DNA of 64,000 nucleotides from assembly GCF_023101205.1 (NCBI RefSeq), contig NZ_CP078078.1, positions 3,543,411-3,607,410 on the forward strand. The letters are read 5' to 3'. The notes beneath the pieces were generated by a model, which saw only the letters and a list, made by a program, of their open reading frames with translations, was not told where the DNA came from and searched no databases. The stretch comes from Microbacterium aurugineum (lineage in GTDB: Bacteria > Actinomycetota > Actinomycetes > Actinomycetales > Microbacteriaceae). Of this stretch, positions 34,742-44,161 are shown in pieces; position 1 is the first letter of the stretch, and each line of letters begins with the position of its first letter. The position numbers were made by a program, and so were the translations under genes.

Positions 34742-36232
34742 ATGACTCAGACAGTCAGGCCCTGGCCAGCCCTGTGGGCGCTGTGCATCGGCTTCTTCAT
34801 GATCCTCGTCGACACGACGATCGTGGCGATCGCCAACCCGGTCATCCTCGCGGCCTTCGACGCCGACCTGACCACGGTCATCTGGGTGACCAGCGCCTAC
34901 CTCCTCGCCTACGCCGTCCCGCTGCTGATCACCGGCAGGCTCGGCGATCGCTTCGGGCCCAAGCGCGTCTACCTCATCGGTCTCGTGGTGTTCACCCTCG
35001 CTTCGCTCGCGTGCGGCCTGGCCGACAGCATCGGCATGCTGATCGCGGCCAGGGCGGTGCAGGGTTTCGGTGCGGCGCTGATGACGCCGCAGACCATGGC
35101 GATCATCGCGCGGGTCTTCCCTCCGCGCGGACGCGGTCAGGCGATGGGTGCCTGGGGCGCGGTCGGGGGGCTCGCGACGCTCGTCGGTCCGATCCTCGGC
35201 GGCGTGCTCACCGACACGGTGGGCTGGGAGTGGATCTTCTTCGTGAACGTGCCCGTCGGGATCGTCGCCTTCCTCGTCGCCTGGCGTCTGGTGCCGAACC
35301 TGGAAGGACACCCGCATCGGTTCGACTGGCTCGGCGTCACGCTGTCCGGCGTCGGTCTCTTCCTTCTCGTGTTCGGCATCCAGGAGGGTGAGGTCTACGA
35401 CTGGGGTGTGATCCTCGGACCGATCACGGTGTGGAGCCTGATCATCTCCGGGGTCGTACTGCTCGTGCTCTTCGTCGTCTGGCAGCGCGTCAATCGCGCC
35501 GAACCGCTCATGCCGCTCGCGCTGTTCCGTGACCGCAACTTCTCGGTCGCGAACGCCACGATCTTCCTGGTGGGGGTCGGTATCACGGCGATGCCGGTGC
35601 CGCTCGCCTTCTACTTCCAGGTCGGCCGGGGTCTCGACCCCACGCTCGCCGCACTCATGCTCGCGCCGATGGCCGTCGTCTCGGGGGTGCTCGGCCCGTT
35701 CGTCGGCAAGCTGAGCGACCGGGTCGGGCCGCGCTGGGTGACGTTCGCGGCTTTCGTCGTCTCGGCTGCGGCCATGGTCTGGTACGCGGCGACGATGACG
35801 CTCGATGCCCCGTTCTGGCTCCTGCTGCTCCCGTCCGCCCTGTTGGGGATCGGTGTCTCGGGGATGTTCGGACCTCTGGCGTCGACGGCCACCCGCAACC
35901 TTCCGCACACGCAGGCCGGAGCGGGATCGGGTGTGTACTCCACGACCAGGCAGATGGGCTCCGTGATCGGGTCGGCGTTGCTGGCCGTCCTGATGAACGC
36001 GACGCTCGCCCTGCATATCTCGGGCTTCGTGCCGGGGGCGATCCACCCCGGCAGCGACCTGTCGGCGGAGGACGGCAGCGGGCTGGCCACGGCCATGTCG
36101 CAGTCGCTGCTGTTGTCGGCCGTCGCTTTCGCGGTGTGCGCGATCGTCGTGGTGCTCTTCGAGAAGCCGCGGCCGTGGGGTGCGCCGGCAGCCCCCCAGA
36201 CAGTGGAATCCGTCGTGAGAGAGGGACGATGA
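34742..36232 (+). CDS. MFS efflux transporter, DHA2 (EmrB/QacA) family
   Basis: 496-aa, 14-segment drug:H+ antiporter type. TM1 motif MILVDTTIVAIANPVI, loop motif GRLGDRFGPKRVYL, motif C-like GPILGGVLTDTVGWEWIFFV, then NVPVGIVAF, all typical of DHA2 exporters. The start at 34742 is preceded by TCCCGAAAGTGATCC, a weak ribosome binding site. It stands between the LVIVD gene and the F420 region, so it could export a pathway intermediate or a toxic compound; no operator of either regulator was seen directly upstream. Confidence 0.9.
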   Translation: MTQTVRPWPALWALCIGFFMILVDTTIVAIANPVILAAFDADLTTVIWVTSAYLLAYAVPLLITGRLGDRFGPKRVYLIGLVVFTLASLACGLADSIGMLIAARAVQGFGAALMTPQTMAIIARVFPPRGRGQAMGAWGAVGGLATLVGPILGGVLTDTVGWEWIFFVNVPVGIVAFLVAWRLVPNLEGHPHRFDWLGVTLSGVGLFLLVFGIQEGEVYDWGVILGPITVWSLIISGVVLLVLFVVWQRVNRAEPLMPLALFRDRNFSVANATIFLVGVGITAMPVPLAFYFQVGRGLDPTLAALMLAPMAVVSGVLGPFVGKLSDRVGPRWVTFAAFVVSAAAMVWYAATMTLDAPFWLLLLPSALLGIGVSGMFGPLASTATRNLPHTQAGAGSGVYSTTRQMGSVIGSALLAVLMNATLALHISGFVPGAIHPGSDLSAEDGSGLATAMSQSLLLSAVAFAVCAIVVVLFEKPRPWGAPAAPQTVESVVREGR

Positions 36233-36247
36233 TGGTGGCGATCGCAG

Positions 36248-36262
36248 TGGATCCAAAATCCA
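36248..36262 (+). promoter_or_regulatory. GntR operator B
   Basis: TGGATCCAAAATCCA, a full match to TGGATMCARWATCCA, 26 bases before the ATPase start and 15 bases after the MFS stop. An extra half-site TCCAGAAT overlaps its right end (36259-36266). Confidence 0.7.
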
Positions 36263-36288
36263 GAATGAAGAACGACGAGAGGGTTCCG

Positions 36289-37413
36289 ATGACCGCGAAA
36301 TCCGGAGGCGGAAGACTCGTCGTCGACGCCCTCAAGAAGGACTACGAGCTCGACGGTGCCGCCGTTCCCGTGGTCAAGGACGTCACGTTCACGATCGAGC
36401 CCGGGATGTTCTACTCCCTCCTCGGCCCGTCGGGATGCGGCAAGACGACCACGCTTCGCTGTGTCGCCGGGCTCGAGCGGAGCAACGGCGGGGTCATCTC
36501 GCTCGACGGCGAGGTGCTCTCCACCGGCACCGCGCACGTGTCGCCCGACAAGCGCGACATCGGGATGGTGTTCCAGAACTACGCGATCTGGCCGCACATG
36601 ACCGTGTTCGCCAATGCGATCTTCCCGCTCCAGGTGGCCGGCTCCCGTCTTCCCAAGCAGGAGGCGCGCAAGCGGGCGATGGAGTCACTCGAGCTCGTGC
36701 AGCTCGATCACCTCGCCCAGCGTCCGGCCACCGCACTGTCGGGCGGCCAGCAGCAGCGCCTCGCTCTCGCACGGGCGCTGGCCCACCGGCCGCGGTTGCT
36801 GCTGCTCGACGAGCCGCTGTCCAACCTCGACGCGAAGCTGCGCGACACCATGCGCAATGAGTTGCGCAGTCTGCAGCGCACCCTCGGGATCAGCGCGCTC
36901 TACGTCACGCACGATCAGTCCGAGGCGCTGTCGATGTCGGACCGCGTCGCCGTCATGAACGGCGGGCGCATCGTGCAGGAGGCTTCCCCTCGGGAGCTCT
37001 ACGATCAGCCGGCCGACCGCTTCGTGGCGGACTTCGTCGGTCGCGCGAACATGATCCCCGCCCTCGTGATCGATCGCGACGGCGCGGGTGACGCGGTGGT
37101 GGAGGCCTTCGGGACCCGGCTGCGCACGCCCGTGCCGGACGAGGTCTCGGCGGGCGACGACGTCACGTTGACCTTCCGCCCCGAAACCGTGCGCTGGCAT
37201 GAGACCGACGCCGACCGTCCCAATGTCGTTCCCGTCCGCATCGTGCGGGTGGAGTTCCTCGGCGAGATCGTCGAGTACGAGGCCGAAGTGCTCGCCGAGG
37301 GCGAGTCCGTCGGCACCATCGTCGGCCGCGGAGCACCGCTGGCGACACCCCCCGAGGGCGGCAGGGTCTTCCTCGAACTCGTCCCGCACGCCTGCCGCGT
37401 GCTGGCTGCATGA
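36289..37413 (+). CDS. ABC importer ATPase (PotA/FbpC type)
   Basis: 374-aa ATPase of an iron/polyamine/phosphonate-type importer. Walker [11 protein letters not shown]-loop VFQNYAIWPHMTV, signature LSGGQQQRLALARALAHRPR, Walker B LLLDEPLSNLDAKLRD, switch His in YVTHDQSEAL. A C-terminal TOBE-type regulatory domain (about residues 255-370) follows. ATG 36289 follows GAGAGGG; upstream in-frame ATGs fall in the operator and MFS end. First gene of an ATPase, binding protein, fused permease operon under operator B. Confidence 0.92.
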   Translation: MTAKSGGGRLVVDALKKDYELDGAAVPVVKDVTFTIEPGMFYSLLGPSGCGKTTTLRCVAGLERSNGGVISLDGEVLSTGTAHVSPDKRDIGMVFQNYAIWPHMTVFANAIFPLQVAGSRLPKQEARKRAMESLELVQLDHLAQRPATALSGGQQQRLALARALAHRPRLLLLDEPLSNLDAKLRDTMRNELRSLQRTLGISALYVTHDQSEALSMSDRVAVMNGGRIVQEASPRELYDQPADRFVADFVGRANMIPALVIDRDGAGDAVVEAFGTRLRTPVPDEVSAGDDVTLTFRPETVRWHETDADRPNVVPVRIVRVEFLGEIVEYEAEVLAEGESVGTIVGRGAPLATPPEGGRVFLELVPHACRVLAA

Positions 37414-37472
37414 CGCAACCCCGCACCACACCCGTAGATCACATTCCTGATGTCAGAGAGGACATTCAGATC

Positions 37473-38633
37473 ATGAAGAGAACACTGGGAGCGACCGCCG
37501 TCGTGGCGGTCTTCGCACTCGCGCTGAGCGGATGCAGCACGCCGAGCGAAGCAACCGGGGGCGACAGCGCCCTGAAGGGCGACGCCGCCGAGGCCGTCTG
37601 CGACGCCGTCGAGATCGGCGCGATCACGCGCTGCGAGAACTTCTACGACGACTACTGGCCGGAGATCGACAAGCAGCTCGACACCCTCTACGAAGAGGCG
37701 AAGAAGGCCGATGGCGGCACGCTGGTCATCTGGGACTGGTACGAGCTGGCGCCCGAGGTGATCGCGCAATTCAACGAGCGCTTCCCCGACATCAAGGTCG
37801 AGACCCGGGGTCTGACCTACAACCTGTCCTCGGCGATCATCTCGGCCAAGGCCACCGGAGCCCGCAACACCGACGTGGTGTCCGGTTCGATCACCTCGAT
37901 GGCGGCCATGTACGACGAGGGGTTCTGGGAGAAGGTCGACTGGGAGAGCTTCGGTGTTCCCGCGGAATACCTGACCATCGGTGCTCCCGAGCTCATGCCC
38001 GACAGCATCAACGGCACCCTCATGCAGTACAACACCGAGAAGGTCGAGTCGGTGCCCGAGACGCTCGACGGTCTCCTCGACCCCGAGTACAAGGACAAGG
38101 TGTCGGTCGCCGGCTACAACGCGGTGGTCTTCGCCGGATACGGGATGGCCGAGGGGGAGGACAAGATGGTCGCCCTGATCGGCGACCTCATGTCGTCCGG
38201 CAACCTGAAGCTGCTCGAGGATCAGGGCGCTCCGCTGTCGAGCGGTGACGTGCCGATCGCCCTCAACCAGACCCTCTTCAACCCGAACCCGGCGCTCCAG
38301 GTCTCGCCGTTCGAGCACGCCGGCGTCTGGGCGCAGTTCTCCGGTGTGAACTCCGACGCCAAGAACAAGCCGGGCGCGGCGCTGTGGACCCTGTGGAACG
38401 CGTTCGACCCGGACTGGATCGACCTCCGCATGACGGACGAGCGCTTCGCCAGCACCCAGGTACCGTTCGCCGGGCTTCCCGCTGCGACGTTCGCCGAGGC
38501 CACCGGGCTCATGAAGACGAACTCCGACGCACTGCTGCTCGGCCTCGAGAACGGGGCCGAGACCGAGACGCAGGCCACTCGTGACGACTGGCAGGCCATG
38601 ATCAACGCCGCCGACAAGGCGCTGAACGGATAA
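37473..38633 (+). CDS. ABC importer substrate-binding lipoprotein (PotD/FbpA-like)
   Basis: 386-aa binding lipoprotein of the type II spermidine/iron group. Signal peptide MKRTLGATAVVAVFALALSG ends at the lipobox LSGC. Mature part: LVIWDWYELAPEVIAQFNER, then DVVSGSITSMAAMYDEGFWE. A start at 37410 would overlap the ATPase stop (ATGA) but would bury the signal peptide, so 37473 is used. The substrate cannot be told from the sequence; regulation with the F420 genes suggests the compound degraded by them. Confidence 0.88.
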   Translation: MKRTLGATAVVAVFALALSGCSTPSEATGGDSALKGDAAEAVCDAVEIGAITRCENFYDDYWPEIDKQLDTLYEEAKKADGGTLVIWDWYELAPEVIAQFNERFPDIKVETRGLTYNLSSAIISAKATGARNTDVVSGSITSMAAMYDEGFWEKVDWESFGVPAEYLTIGAPELMPDSINGTLMQYNTEKVESVPETLDGLLDPEYKDKVSVAGYNAVVFAGYGMAEGEDKMVALIGDLMSSGNLKLLEDQGAPLSSGDVPIALNQTLFNPNPALQVSPFEHAGVWAQFSGVNSDAKNKPGAALWTLWNAFDPDWIDLRMTDERFASTQVPFAGLPAATFAEATGLMKTNSDALLLGLENGAETETQATRDDWQAMINAADKALNG

Positions 38634-38635
38634 CG

Positions 38636-40501
38636 ATGTTCCAGGCAGGACGGACCACGGGGCGAAAGCGTCCCACCACGATGACGATCGCGATGATCGT
38701 CTCGGGCGCGGTCATCTTCATCCTTCTCGCGGTACCGCTGATCGTCCAGGTGATCACCGCGTTCCGTGGTCCGTTCCTGCCCTTCGGCGTCTCGTCGGCG
38801 AAATGGGGCGTCGAGAACTTCGTCACCCTGTGGCAGCTGCGCGAGGACTTCTGGGGTGTGCTCGGAGCGACCGGCGCGTTCGTCGGCGGCTCGACGCTCC
38901 TCACGCTCCTGATGGCTTTCGGCCTCGCCTGGGTCACGGTGCGCACGGATGCGCCGTGGCGTCGCCTCATCTCGGTGCTGGTGATCGTGCCGTACATCAT
39001 CCCGCCGATCGTGAAGGCACAGGCCTACCTGCTGATGCTCTCGCCCGAGTCCGGGGTGCTCAACCAGCTGCTGCGGTTGCTCCCGTTCGCGAGCGACGTG
39101 CCGATCGATCCGTACGCCTTCCCGACGATGATCTTCATCCAGGCGCTCACGAACGTCACCTTCCCCTACCTGATGATCGTGCCCATCCTGACGAACATGG
39201 ACGGCTCGCTCGAGGAGTCCGCGCGGGTGTCCGGGGCCTCCTGGCCGCAGACGCTGCGACGGGTGACCCTGCCGATGCTCTGGCCGGGCCTGCTCGGGGT
39301 GACCGTGCTCACCTTCATCCTCGGCCTCGGCAGTCTCGAGGTTCCGCTGCTGTTCGGTCAGGAGTCCGGGCGCAACATCTTCGCCCTCAAGCTCTGGACG
39401 CTCATCAGCTCCAACGCGGGCGAGCTGCCGCAGTATGGCCTGGCCGCCGCGTGGGGACTCGTGTTCCTGGTGATCACCACCATCGCCTTCGCGGTCTATC
39501 TCCGCGCGACCCGCAATGCCGAGCGCAGGGCATCGGTCTCGGGCAAGGGCTTCCGGCCGTCGACCATGCGGATGGGGCCGTGGAAGATCCCGGTCATGCT
39601 GCTGGTCGCCGTGTTCGTGCTGCTCACGGGCATCCTCCCGCTGCTCGCCCTGCTGTGGGCGGCGATCACGCCCTATCCGGTGGCGTTCTCGATCGATGCG
39701 ATGCTCGGCAGCACCGACTTCGGTGCGTTCGGGGTGGTGCTCGCGGATCCGGAGTTCTGGGTGTCGCTGGGACGCACGGTCCTCATCGCGGGCGGCAGCG
39801 CCACGATCGCGGTCGTGTTCGCCACGGTCCTCGCCTACGGCATCGCCCGCAGCAAGAAGACCGGCTGGGTGAAGGCCCTGGACCTGTTCGCCTCGTCGTC
39901 GGTCGCTATCCCCGCGACCATCGCCGGCTTCGCCATGTTCCTCACCTTCATGGTGATCAACCCCTACATCCCGATCGCGGGAACCCTCCTGGCACTGGTG
40001 ATCGCCTACTCGTATCGGGTGTCGATCGCCTACCGTTCGTCGTACAGCGCGACCCTGCAGATCCGGCCCGAGCTGGAGGAGGCCGCGCTCACCAGCGGGG
40101 CGAGTCGCTTCGAGGGGTTCCGCCGCATCATCGCTCCGTTGCTGATGCCCACCGTGATGGCCGTCTGGATCCAGATGTTCATCCTCGGCACCAACGAGTT
40201 CACGCTTCCCGCGTTCCTGGCCACCCCGTCGTCCCGTCCTCTGTCGATGTACATCTACGCGATGATCAACCCGCGCTCCGCACAGCTCTATGCGCCGGAT
40301 CAGGGTGCCGCGATGGCGCTGATCTTCACGCTGATGGTTTTCGCGATCGGATACGGCCTGCAGTGGGCGCTGTCTCGTCGCGCGATCGGTCGGAGCCGCA
40401 AGGCGGTCAGTGCCGGTCTCCCCGACCTCGCGACCCCTCCGGCCCCCGCCGCGGATTCCGCGACCGCAACCCTGGCCGTCCAGTCCCGCCCCCGCCCCTG
40501 A
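38636..40501 (+). CDS. fused double-domain ABC permease (FbpB-like)
   Basis: 621-aa permease with two complete permease domains in one chain, about 12 membrane segments. Each half has its own EAA loop: EESARVSGASWPQTLRRVTL and EEAALTSGASRFEGFRRII. Such fusions are typical of iron and 2-aminoethylphosphonate-type systems. The Pro/Ala-rich tail after residue 590 is unstructured. Starts 2 bases after the binding-protein stop. Confidence 0.92.
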   Translation: MFQAGRTTGRKRPTTMTIAMIVSGAVIFILLAVPLIVQVITAFRGPFLPFGVSSAKWGVENFVTLWQLREDFWGVLGATGAFVGGSTLLTLLMAFGLAWVTVRTDAPWRRLISVLVIVPYIIPPIVKAQAYLLMLSPESGVLNQLLRLLPFASDVPIDPYAFPTMIFIQALTNVTFPYLMIVPILTNMDGSLEESARVSGASWPQTLRRVTLPMLWPGLLGVTVLTFILGLGSLEVPLLFGQESGRNIFALKLWTLISSNAGELPQYGLAAAWGLVFLVITTIAFAVYLRATRNAERRASVSGKGFRPSTMRMGPWKIPVMLLVAVFVLLTGILPLLALLWAAITPYPVAFSIDAMLGSTDFGAFGVVLADPEFWVSLGRTVLIAGGSATIAVVFATVLAYGIARSKKTGWVKALDLFASSSVAIPATIAGFAMFLTFMVINPYIPIAGTLLALVIAYSYRVSIAYRSSYSATLQIRPELEEAALTSGASRFEGFRRIIAPLLMPTVMAVWIQMFILGTNEFTLPAFLATPSSRPLSMYIYAMINPRSAQLYAPDQGAAMALIFTLMVFAIGYGLQWALSRRAIGRSRKAVSAGLPDLATPPAPAADSATATLAVQSRPRP

Positions 40502-40540
40502 CCCCCGTCCCCCGCCCCCCGCCCGCGCTGTTGCGGGATC

Positions 40541-40578
40541 GAAAACGCGCCTCGGGGCGGGTCTGGAGGCGCGTTTTC
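40541..40578 (+). terminator. terminator-like hairpin after the FbpB-like permease
   Basis: Perfect 13-bp stem GAAAACGCGCCTC / GAGGCGCGTTTTC with a 12-base loop, 39 bases after the stop. The TTTTC at the 3' arm gives part of a U-run. It insulates operator C from the transport operon. Confidence 0.65.
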
Positions 40579-40617
40579 GCACTTCGACGCGGCCCGGAAG
40601 CTCACACGCTTGACTTT

Positions 40618-40632
40618 TGGATCCAGTATCCA
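40618..40632 (+). promoter_or_regulatory. GntR operator C
   Basis: TGGATCCAGTATCCA, a full match to the shared motif and nearly palindromic (TGGAT-CCAGT-ATCCA). 32 bases before the start of the first F420 gene. Confidence 0.75.
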
Positions 40633-40664
40633 TTCAATGGAGACAGAGAGGCGAGGAGGCCGAC

Positions 40665-41657
40665 ATGCACATCGGATACGCCGCGATGCTCGAGCAGGTC
40701 GAGCCGACCGCCGCGATCGAGAACTGCGTCCTCGCCGAGGCGCACGGGTTCCGCGGGATCATGGCCACCGACCACTTCCAGCCCTGGTTGCCTCGCCATC
40801 GCAACGCCGCGCACGTGTGGACGATGCTCGGCGCGATCGGTGCCCACACCACCGGCGACCTCGGTCCCGGTGTCACGACCCCCGGTTTCCGCACGCACCC
40901 CGCGGTCGTCGCGCAGGCCGCAGCGACCCTTGCCGCGCTCTACCCCGGTCGCGCCTGGCTCGGCGTCGGTTCGGGGGAGGCGCTGAACGAGCACATCGTC
41001 GGCGGCTACTGGCCCGAGCCCGCCGAGCGGATCGACCGCATGTTCGAGGCCGTCGACCTGATCCGCAAGCTCTTCACCGCCTCCCTCGCCGGGCGCGACG
41101 CACGCCACCGGGGTGAGCACTTCCGGATGGAGACCACTCGGCTGTGGACGATGCCGCCCACCGCGCCGCCGGTCTACATCGCCACCGCGGGACCCGCCAC
41201 CGCACGTCGTGCCGGCCGCAATGCCGATGGGCTGATCACGACTTCCGCCGAGGTCGAACGCCTCGAACCCCTGCTCGCGCGGTTCGCCGAGGGTGCACGG
41301 GAGGCGGGCCACGATCCCGACGGTCTCCCGAAGGTGCTCCAGCTCCGCCTCTCCTGGGCGCCGACCGAGGAGCAGGCGCTCGCCAACGCGCTGTCGGAGT
41401 GGCCGATCGCGGGTCTCCGGATGCGCCGGGGCGACGTGCGCTCGCCGTATGACTTCGAACAGCTGGTGCGCGGGGTGACGGCGGAGGACCTGCGCGCGTC
41501 GATGCTGATCTCCGCGGACCCCGACGTGCATCGGGCGCAGATCCAGCGCTACGCCGACCTCGGTTTCACGCGCATCTACCTGCACAACGTCGGCCCCGAC
41601 CAGAGGTCGTTCCTCGAGGTGTTCGGTCGAGACGTCCTTCCGAAGGTGCACGCATGA
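40665..41657 (+). CDS. F420-dependent oxidoreductase, glucose-6-phosphate dehydrogenase-like family
   Basis: 330-aa luciferase-like (TIM-barrel) protein. [12 protein letters not shown] and [20 protein letters not shown] place it in the F420-using FGD-like branch, but it lacks the full FGD consensus found two genes downstream, so its substrate is different. ATG 40665 follows GAGGAGG; upstream in-frame codons overlap operator C. First gene of an operon with cofE, fgd, cofC and cofD; overlaps cofE by 4 bases. Likely a substrate-transforming hydride transferase. Confidence 0.87.
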   Translation: MHIGYAAMLEQVEPTAAIENCVLAEAHGFRGIMATDHFQPWLPRHRNAAHVWTMLGAIGAHTTGDLGPGVTTPGFRTHPAVVAQAAATLAALYPGRAWLGVGSGEALNEHIVGGYWPEPAERIDRMFEAVDLIRKLFTASLAGRDARHRGEHFRMETTRLWTMPPTAPPVYIATAGPATARRAGRNADGLITTSAEVERLEPLLARFAEGAREAGHDPDGLPKVLQLRLSWAPTEEQALANALSEWPIAGLRMRRGDVRSPYDFEQLVRGVTAEDLRASMLISADPDVHRAQIQRYADLGFTRIYLHNVGPDQRSFLEVFGRDVLPKVHA

Positions 41658-42469
41658 GCGCCCCCGCGATCACCGTCTTCGCCCTCACCGGCATGGGCGA
41701 GGTGCAGCCCGGTGACGACCTCGTGGCCTTGATCCTCGACACCGGCGTCGAGCTCGCGCACGGCGACATCCTCGTGGTCACCTCCAAGATCGTGTCCAAG
41801 GCCGAGGGCCGCTACGTGCAGGCCGCCGACCGCGAGGAGGCGATCACCGCCGAGACCGTGCGCCTCGTCGCCTCCCGCACCGCCGACGGCCACACCATGC
41901 GCATCGTCGAGAACCGCCTGGGGATGGTCGCCGCGGCCGCCGGTGTCGATGCCAGCAACACTCCCGACGGCTGGGTACTGCTGCTCCCCGAAGACCCCGA
42001 CCGTTCGGCGCGGACGCTCGCCGCGGGCCTGCGTGCGGCCACGGGGGCGGAGGTGGGGGTGATCCTGAGCGACACCCTCGGGCGTCCCTGGCGAGAGGGA
42101 CAGACCGACGTCGCGATCGGTGGCGGAGGCGTGCGGATGATCGCCGACCTCCGCGGCACGACCGATCAGGCGGGCAAGGTGCTCAGTGTCACGACCCCGT
42201 GCCTCGCCGACGAGCTGGCTGCGGCTTCCGACCTCGTCAAGGGCAAGGCGAGCGGCAACCCGGTCGCCGTGGTGCGCGGACGCCCCGATCTCGTCGGTCC
42301 CCTCACCCTGCCCGGTGCGTCGAGCATCGTGCGCCCCTCGGAGCGCGACCTCTTCTGGCTGGGCACCGCCGAAGCACTCGACCAGGGGTACCGCGACGGC
42401 TACGCCGCCGCCCTGGCCGCCGTCCACGCACACGAACCGCACGAACACGAACAGAAGGATGCGACATGA
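41654..42469 (+). CDS. cofE: coenzyme F420:L-glutamate ligase
   Basis: 271-aa GTP-dependent ligase that adds glutamates to F420-0. Typical regions: [52 protein letters not shown] and [16 protein letters not shown]. It ends where actinobacterial FbiB proteins continue into an FMN reductase domain; that second domain is absent. Overlaps both neighbours by 4 bases. Confidence 0.94.
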   Translation: MSAPAITVFALTGMGEVQPGDDLVALILDTGVELAHGDILVVTSKIVSKAEGRYVQAADREEAITAETVRLVASRTADGHTMRIVENRLGMVAAAAGVDASNTPDGWVLLLPEDPDRSARTLAAGLRAATGAEVGVILSDTLGRPWREGQTDVAIGGGGVRMIADLRGTTDQAGKVLSVTTPCLADELAAASDLVKGKASGNPVAVVRGRPDLVGPLTLPGASSIVRPSERDLFWLGTAEALDQGYRDGYAAALAAVHAHEPHEHEQKDAT

Positions 42470-43479
42470 CACTGACCCTCGGATACAAGGCCAGCGCGGA
42501 GCAGTTCGACCCCCGTGAACTCGTCGAGATCTCGGTGGCGGCGGAGGCGCACGGCATGCAGTCCGTGTTCGCCAGCGACCACTTCCAGCCCTGGAGGCAC
42601 ACCGGCGGGCACGCCCCGTTCTCCCTGACCTGGATGGCGGCGGTCGGCGAGCGCACGTCGAGCATCCGCATCGGCACCTCGGTGCTGACTCCGACCTTCC
42701 GCTACAACCCGGCCGTGCTCGCGCAGGCGTTCGCGAGCCTGGGCTGCCTGTACCAGGACCGGATCATCCTCGGGGTCGGCTCCGGTGAGGCGCTGAACGA
42801 GATCGCGACGGGCTTCCGCGGCGCGGGGGAGCAGGAGTGGCCCGAGTTCAAGGAGCGCTATGCGCGACTGCGGGAGTCGGTGCGCCTGATGCGGGCGCTC
42901 TGGTCCGGGGACCGGGTGAACTTCGACGGCGAGTACTACTCGACGCACGACGCCTCGATCTACGACCGGCCCGAGGGCGGTATCCCGATCTACATCGCCG
43001 CGGGCGGGCCGATGGTCGCACGCTACGCCGGGCGCGCGGGCGACGGCTTCATCTGCACCTCGGGCAAGGGACGCGAGCTCTACGTGGACCAGCTGCTCCC
43101 GGCGGTGGCGGAGGGACTCGAGCAGGCCGAGCGCTCGAGCGACACGTATGACCGGATGATCGAGATCAAGCTGTCCTATGAGGAGACGCGCGACGCGGCA
43201 CTGGAGAACACCCGCTTCTGGTCGCCGCTATCGCTCTCGAAGGAGCAGAAGCACGACATCACCGATCCGGTCGAGATGGAGAAGGCCGCCGACGCGCTGC
43301 CGCTGGAGACGATCGCGAAGCGCTGGATCGTCGGGAACGACCCGGATGCGGTGGCCGCCGAGATCCAGCAGTACATCGACTGGGGCTTCAACCACCTGGT
43401 CTTCCATGCGCCGGGTCATGACCAGCGCCGTTTCCTGCAGCTCTTCGAGCGCGACATCGCGCCCCGACTGCGCGGCTGA
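42466..43479 (+). CDS. fgd: F420-dependent glucose-6-phosphate dehydrogenase
   Basis: 337-aa enzyme that reduces F420 with glucose 6-phosphate, making 6-phosphogluconolactone. It follows the mycobacterial FGD1 pattern almost throughout: [85 protein letters not shown] and [20 protein letters not shown]. Length also agrees (FGD1 336 aa). It provides the reduced F420 for the other enzymes of the region. Confidence 0.96.
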   Translation: MTLTLGYKASAEQFDPRELVEISVAAEAHGMQSVFASDHFQPWRHTGGHAPFSLTWMAAVGERTSSIRIGTSVLTPTFRYNPAVLAQAFASLGCLYQDRIILGVGSGEALNEIATGFRGAGEQEWPEFKERYARLRESVRLMRALWSGDRVNFDGEYYSTHDASIYDRPEGGIPIYIAAGGPMVARYAGRAGDGFICTSGKGRELYVDQLLPAVAEGLEQAERSSDTYDRMIEIKLSYEETRDAALENTRFWSPLSLSKEQKHDITDPVEMEKAADALPLETIAKRWIVGNDPDAVAAEIQQYIDWGFNHLVFHAPGHDQRRFLQLFERDIAPRLRG

Positions 43480-43489
43480 GGACGCCGAC

Positions 43490-44161
43490 ATGCTCCGCGG
43501 TGGTGGTGTCGGGCCCTCGGTGCCGGGGGCACCCGTGCGTGAGTGGGTGGTCGTGATCCCGGTCAAGCGGGCCGAGATCGGGAAGTCGCGCCTGCGACTG
43601 CCGGGGGTCGAGCGCGAGCCGCTCGCTCGGGCGATCGCACTGGACACCGTCGAGGCCGCCGCGGCCTGTGAGCGGGTCGCCGAGGTCATCGTCGTGACGA
43701 GCGACGAGATCACGGCGACCGCGCTCCGCGTGCTGCCCGGCGTGCGGGTCGTGCGGGACCGGGGAGAGGGGTTGGGCGCGGCGATCGCGCTCGGCGTGAG
43801 CGCGGCACCGGATGCTCGTCCGCGGGCCGTGATGCTCGGTGACCTCCCGGCGCTGCGCCCGGACGAACTGGCCAGGGCACTCGCCTTCGCGTCTTCGCAT
43901 CCTCGGGCGTTCGTTCCGGATGCGGAGGGGACGGGCACCGTGCTCGCGACCGCCCGCGCGGGCTTCGAGCTGCGCCCGTGTTTCGGCGATCGCTCGGCCG
44001 TCGCCCATCACGAGGCCGGCTTCGCGGAGGTCGGGTTCCCGGTGCTGAGCGGACTGAGGCGTGACCTCGATCATGCCGAGCACCTCCGTGCGGCACGCCG
44101 CGCCGGTCTCGGGCCGCGGACCGCGGCGCTCGTGGATCGGCCCCTGGTGCTGGCGTCATGA
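43490..44161 (+). CDS. cofC: 2-phospho-L-lactate / PEP guanylyltransferase
   Basis: 223-aa nucleotidyltransferase of the CofC/FbiD family, activating phospholactate or phosphoenolpyruvate with GTP for F420 synthesis. VVIPVKRAEIGKSRLRLPG at the N-terminus holds the GTP-binding KxxxxSR motif; VMLGDLPALRPDELARAL and the end RDLDHAEHLRAARRAGLGPR are family features. ATG 43490 after GAGGACG fits; the first 17 residues are variable. Overlaps cofD by 4 bases. Confidence 0.93.
   Translation: MLRGGGVGPSVPGAPVREWVVVIPVKRAEIGKSRLRLPGVEREPLARAIALDTVEAAAACERVAEVIVVTSDEITATALRVLPGVRVVRDRGEGLGAAIALGVSAAPDARPRAVMLGDLPALRPDELARALAFASSHPRAFVPDAEGTGTVLATARAGFELRPCFGDRSAVAHHEAGFAEVGFPVLSGLRRDLDHAEHLRAARRAGLGPRTAALVDRPLVLAS

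Noticed and set aside
38222..40633. A very long (803-codon) minus-strand frame opposite the fused permease
   Set aside because: Low-complexity Arg/Asp/His-rich translation typical of antisense frames in GC-rich genes; the plus-strand permease is certain.
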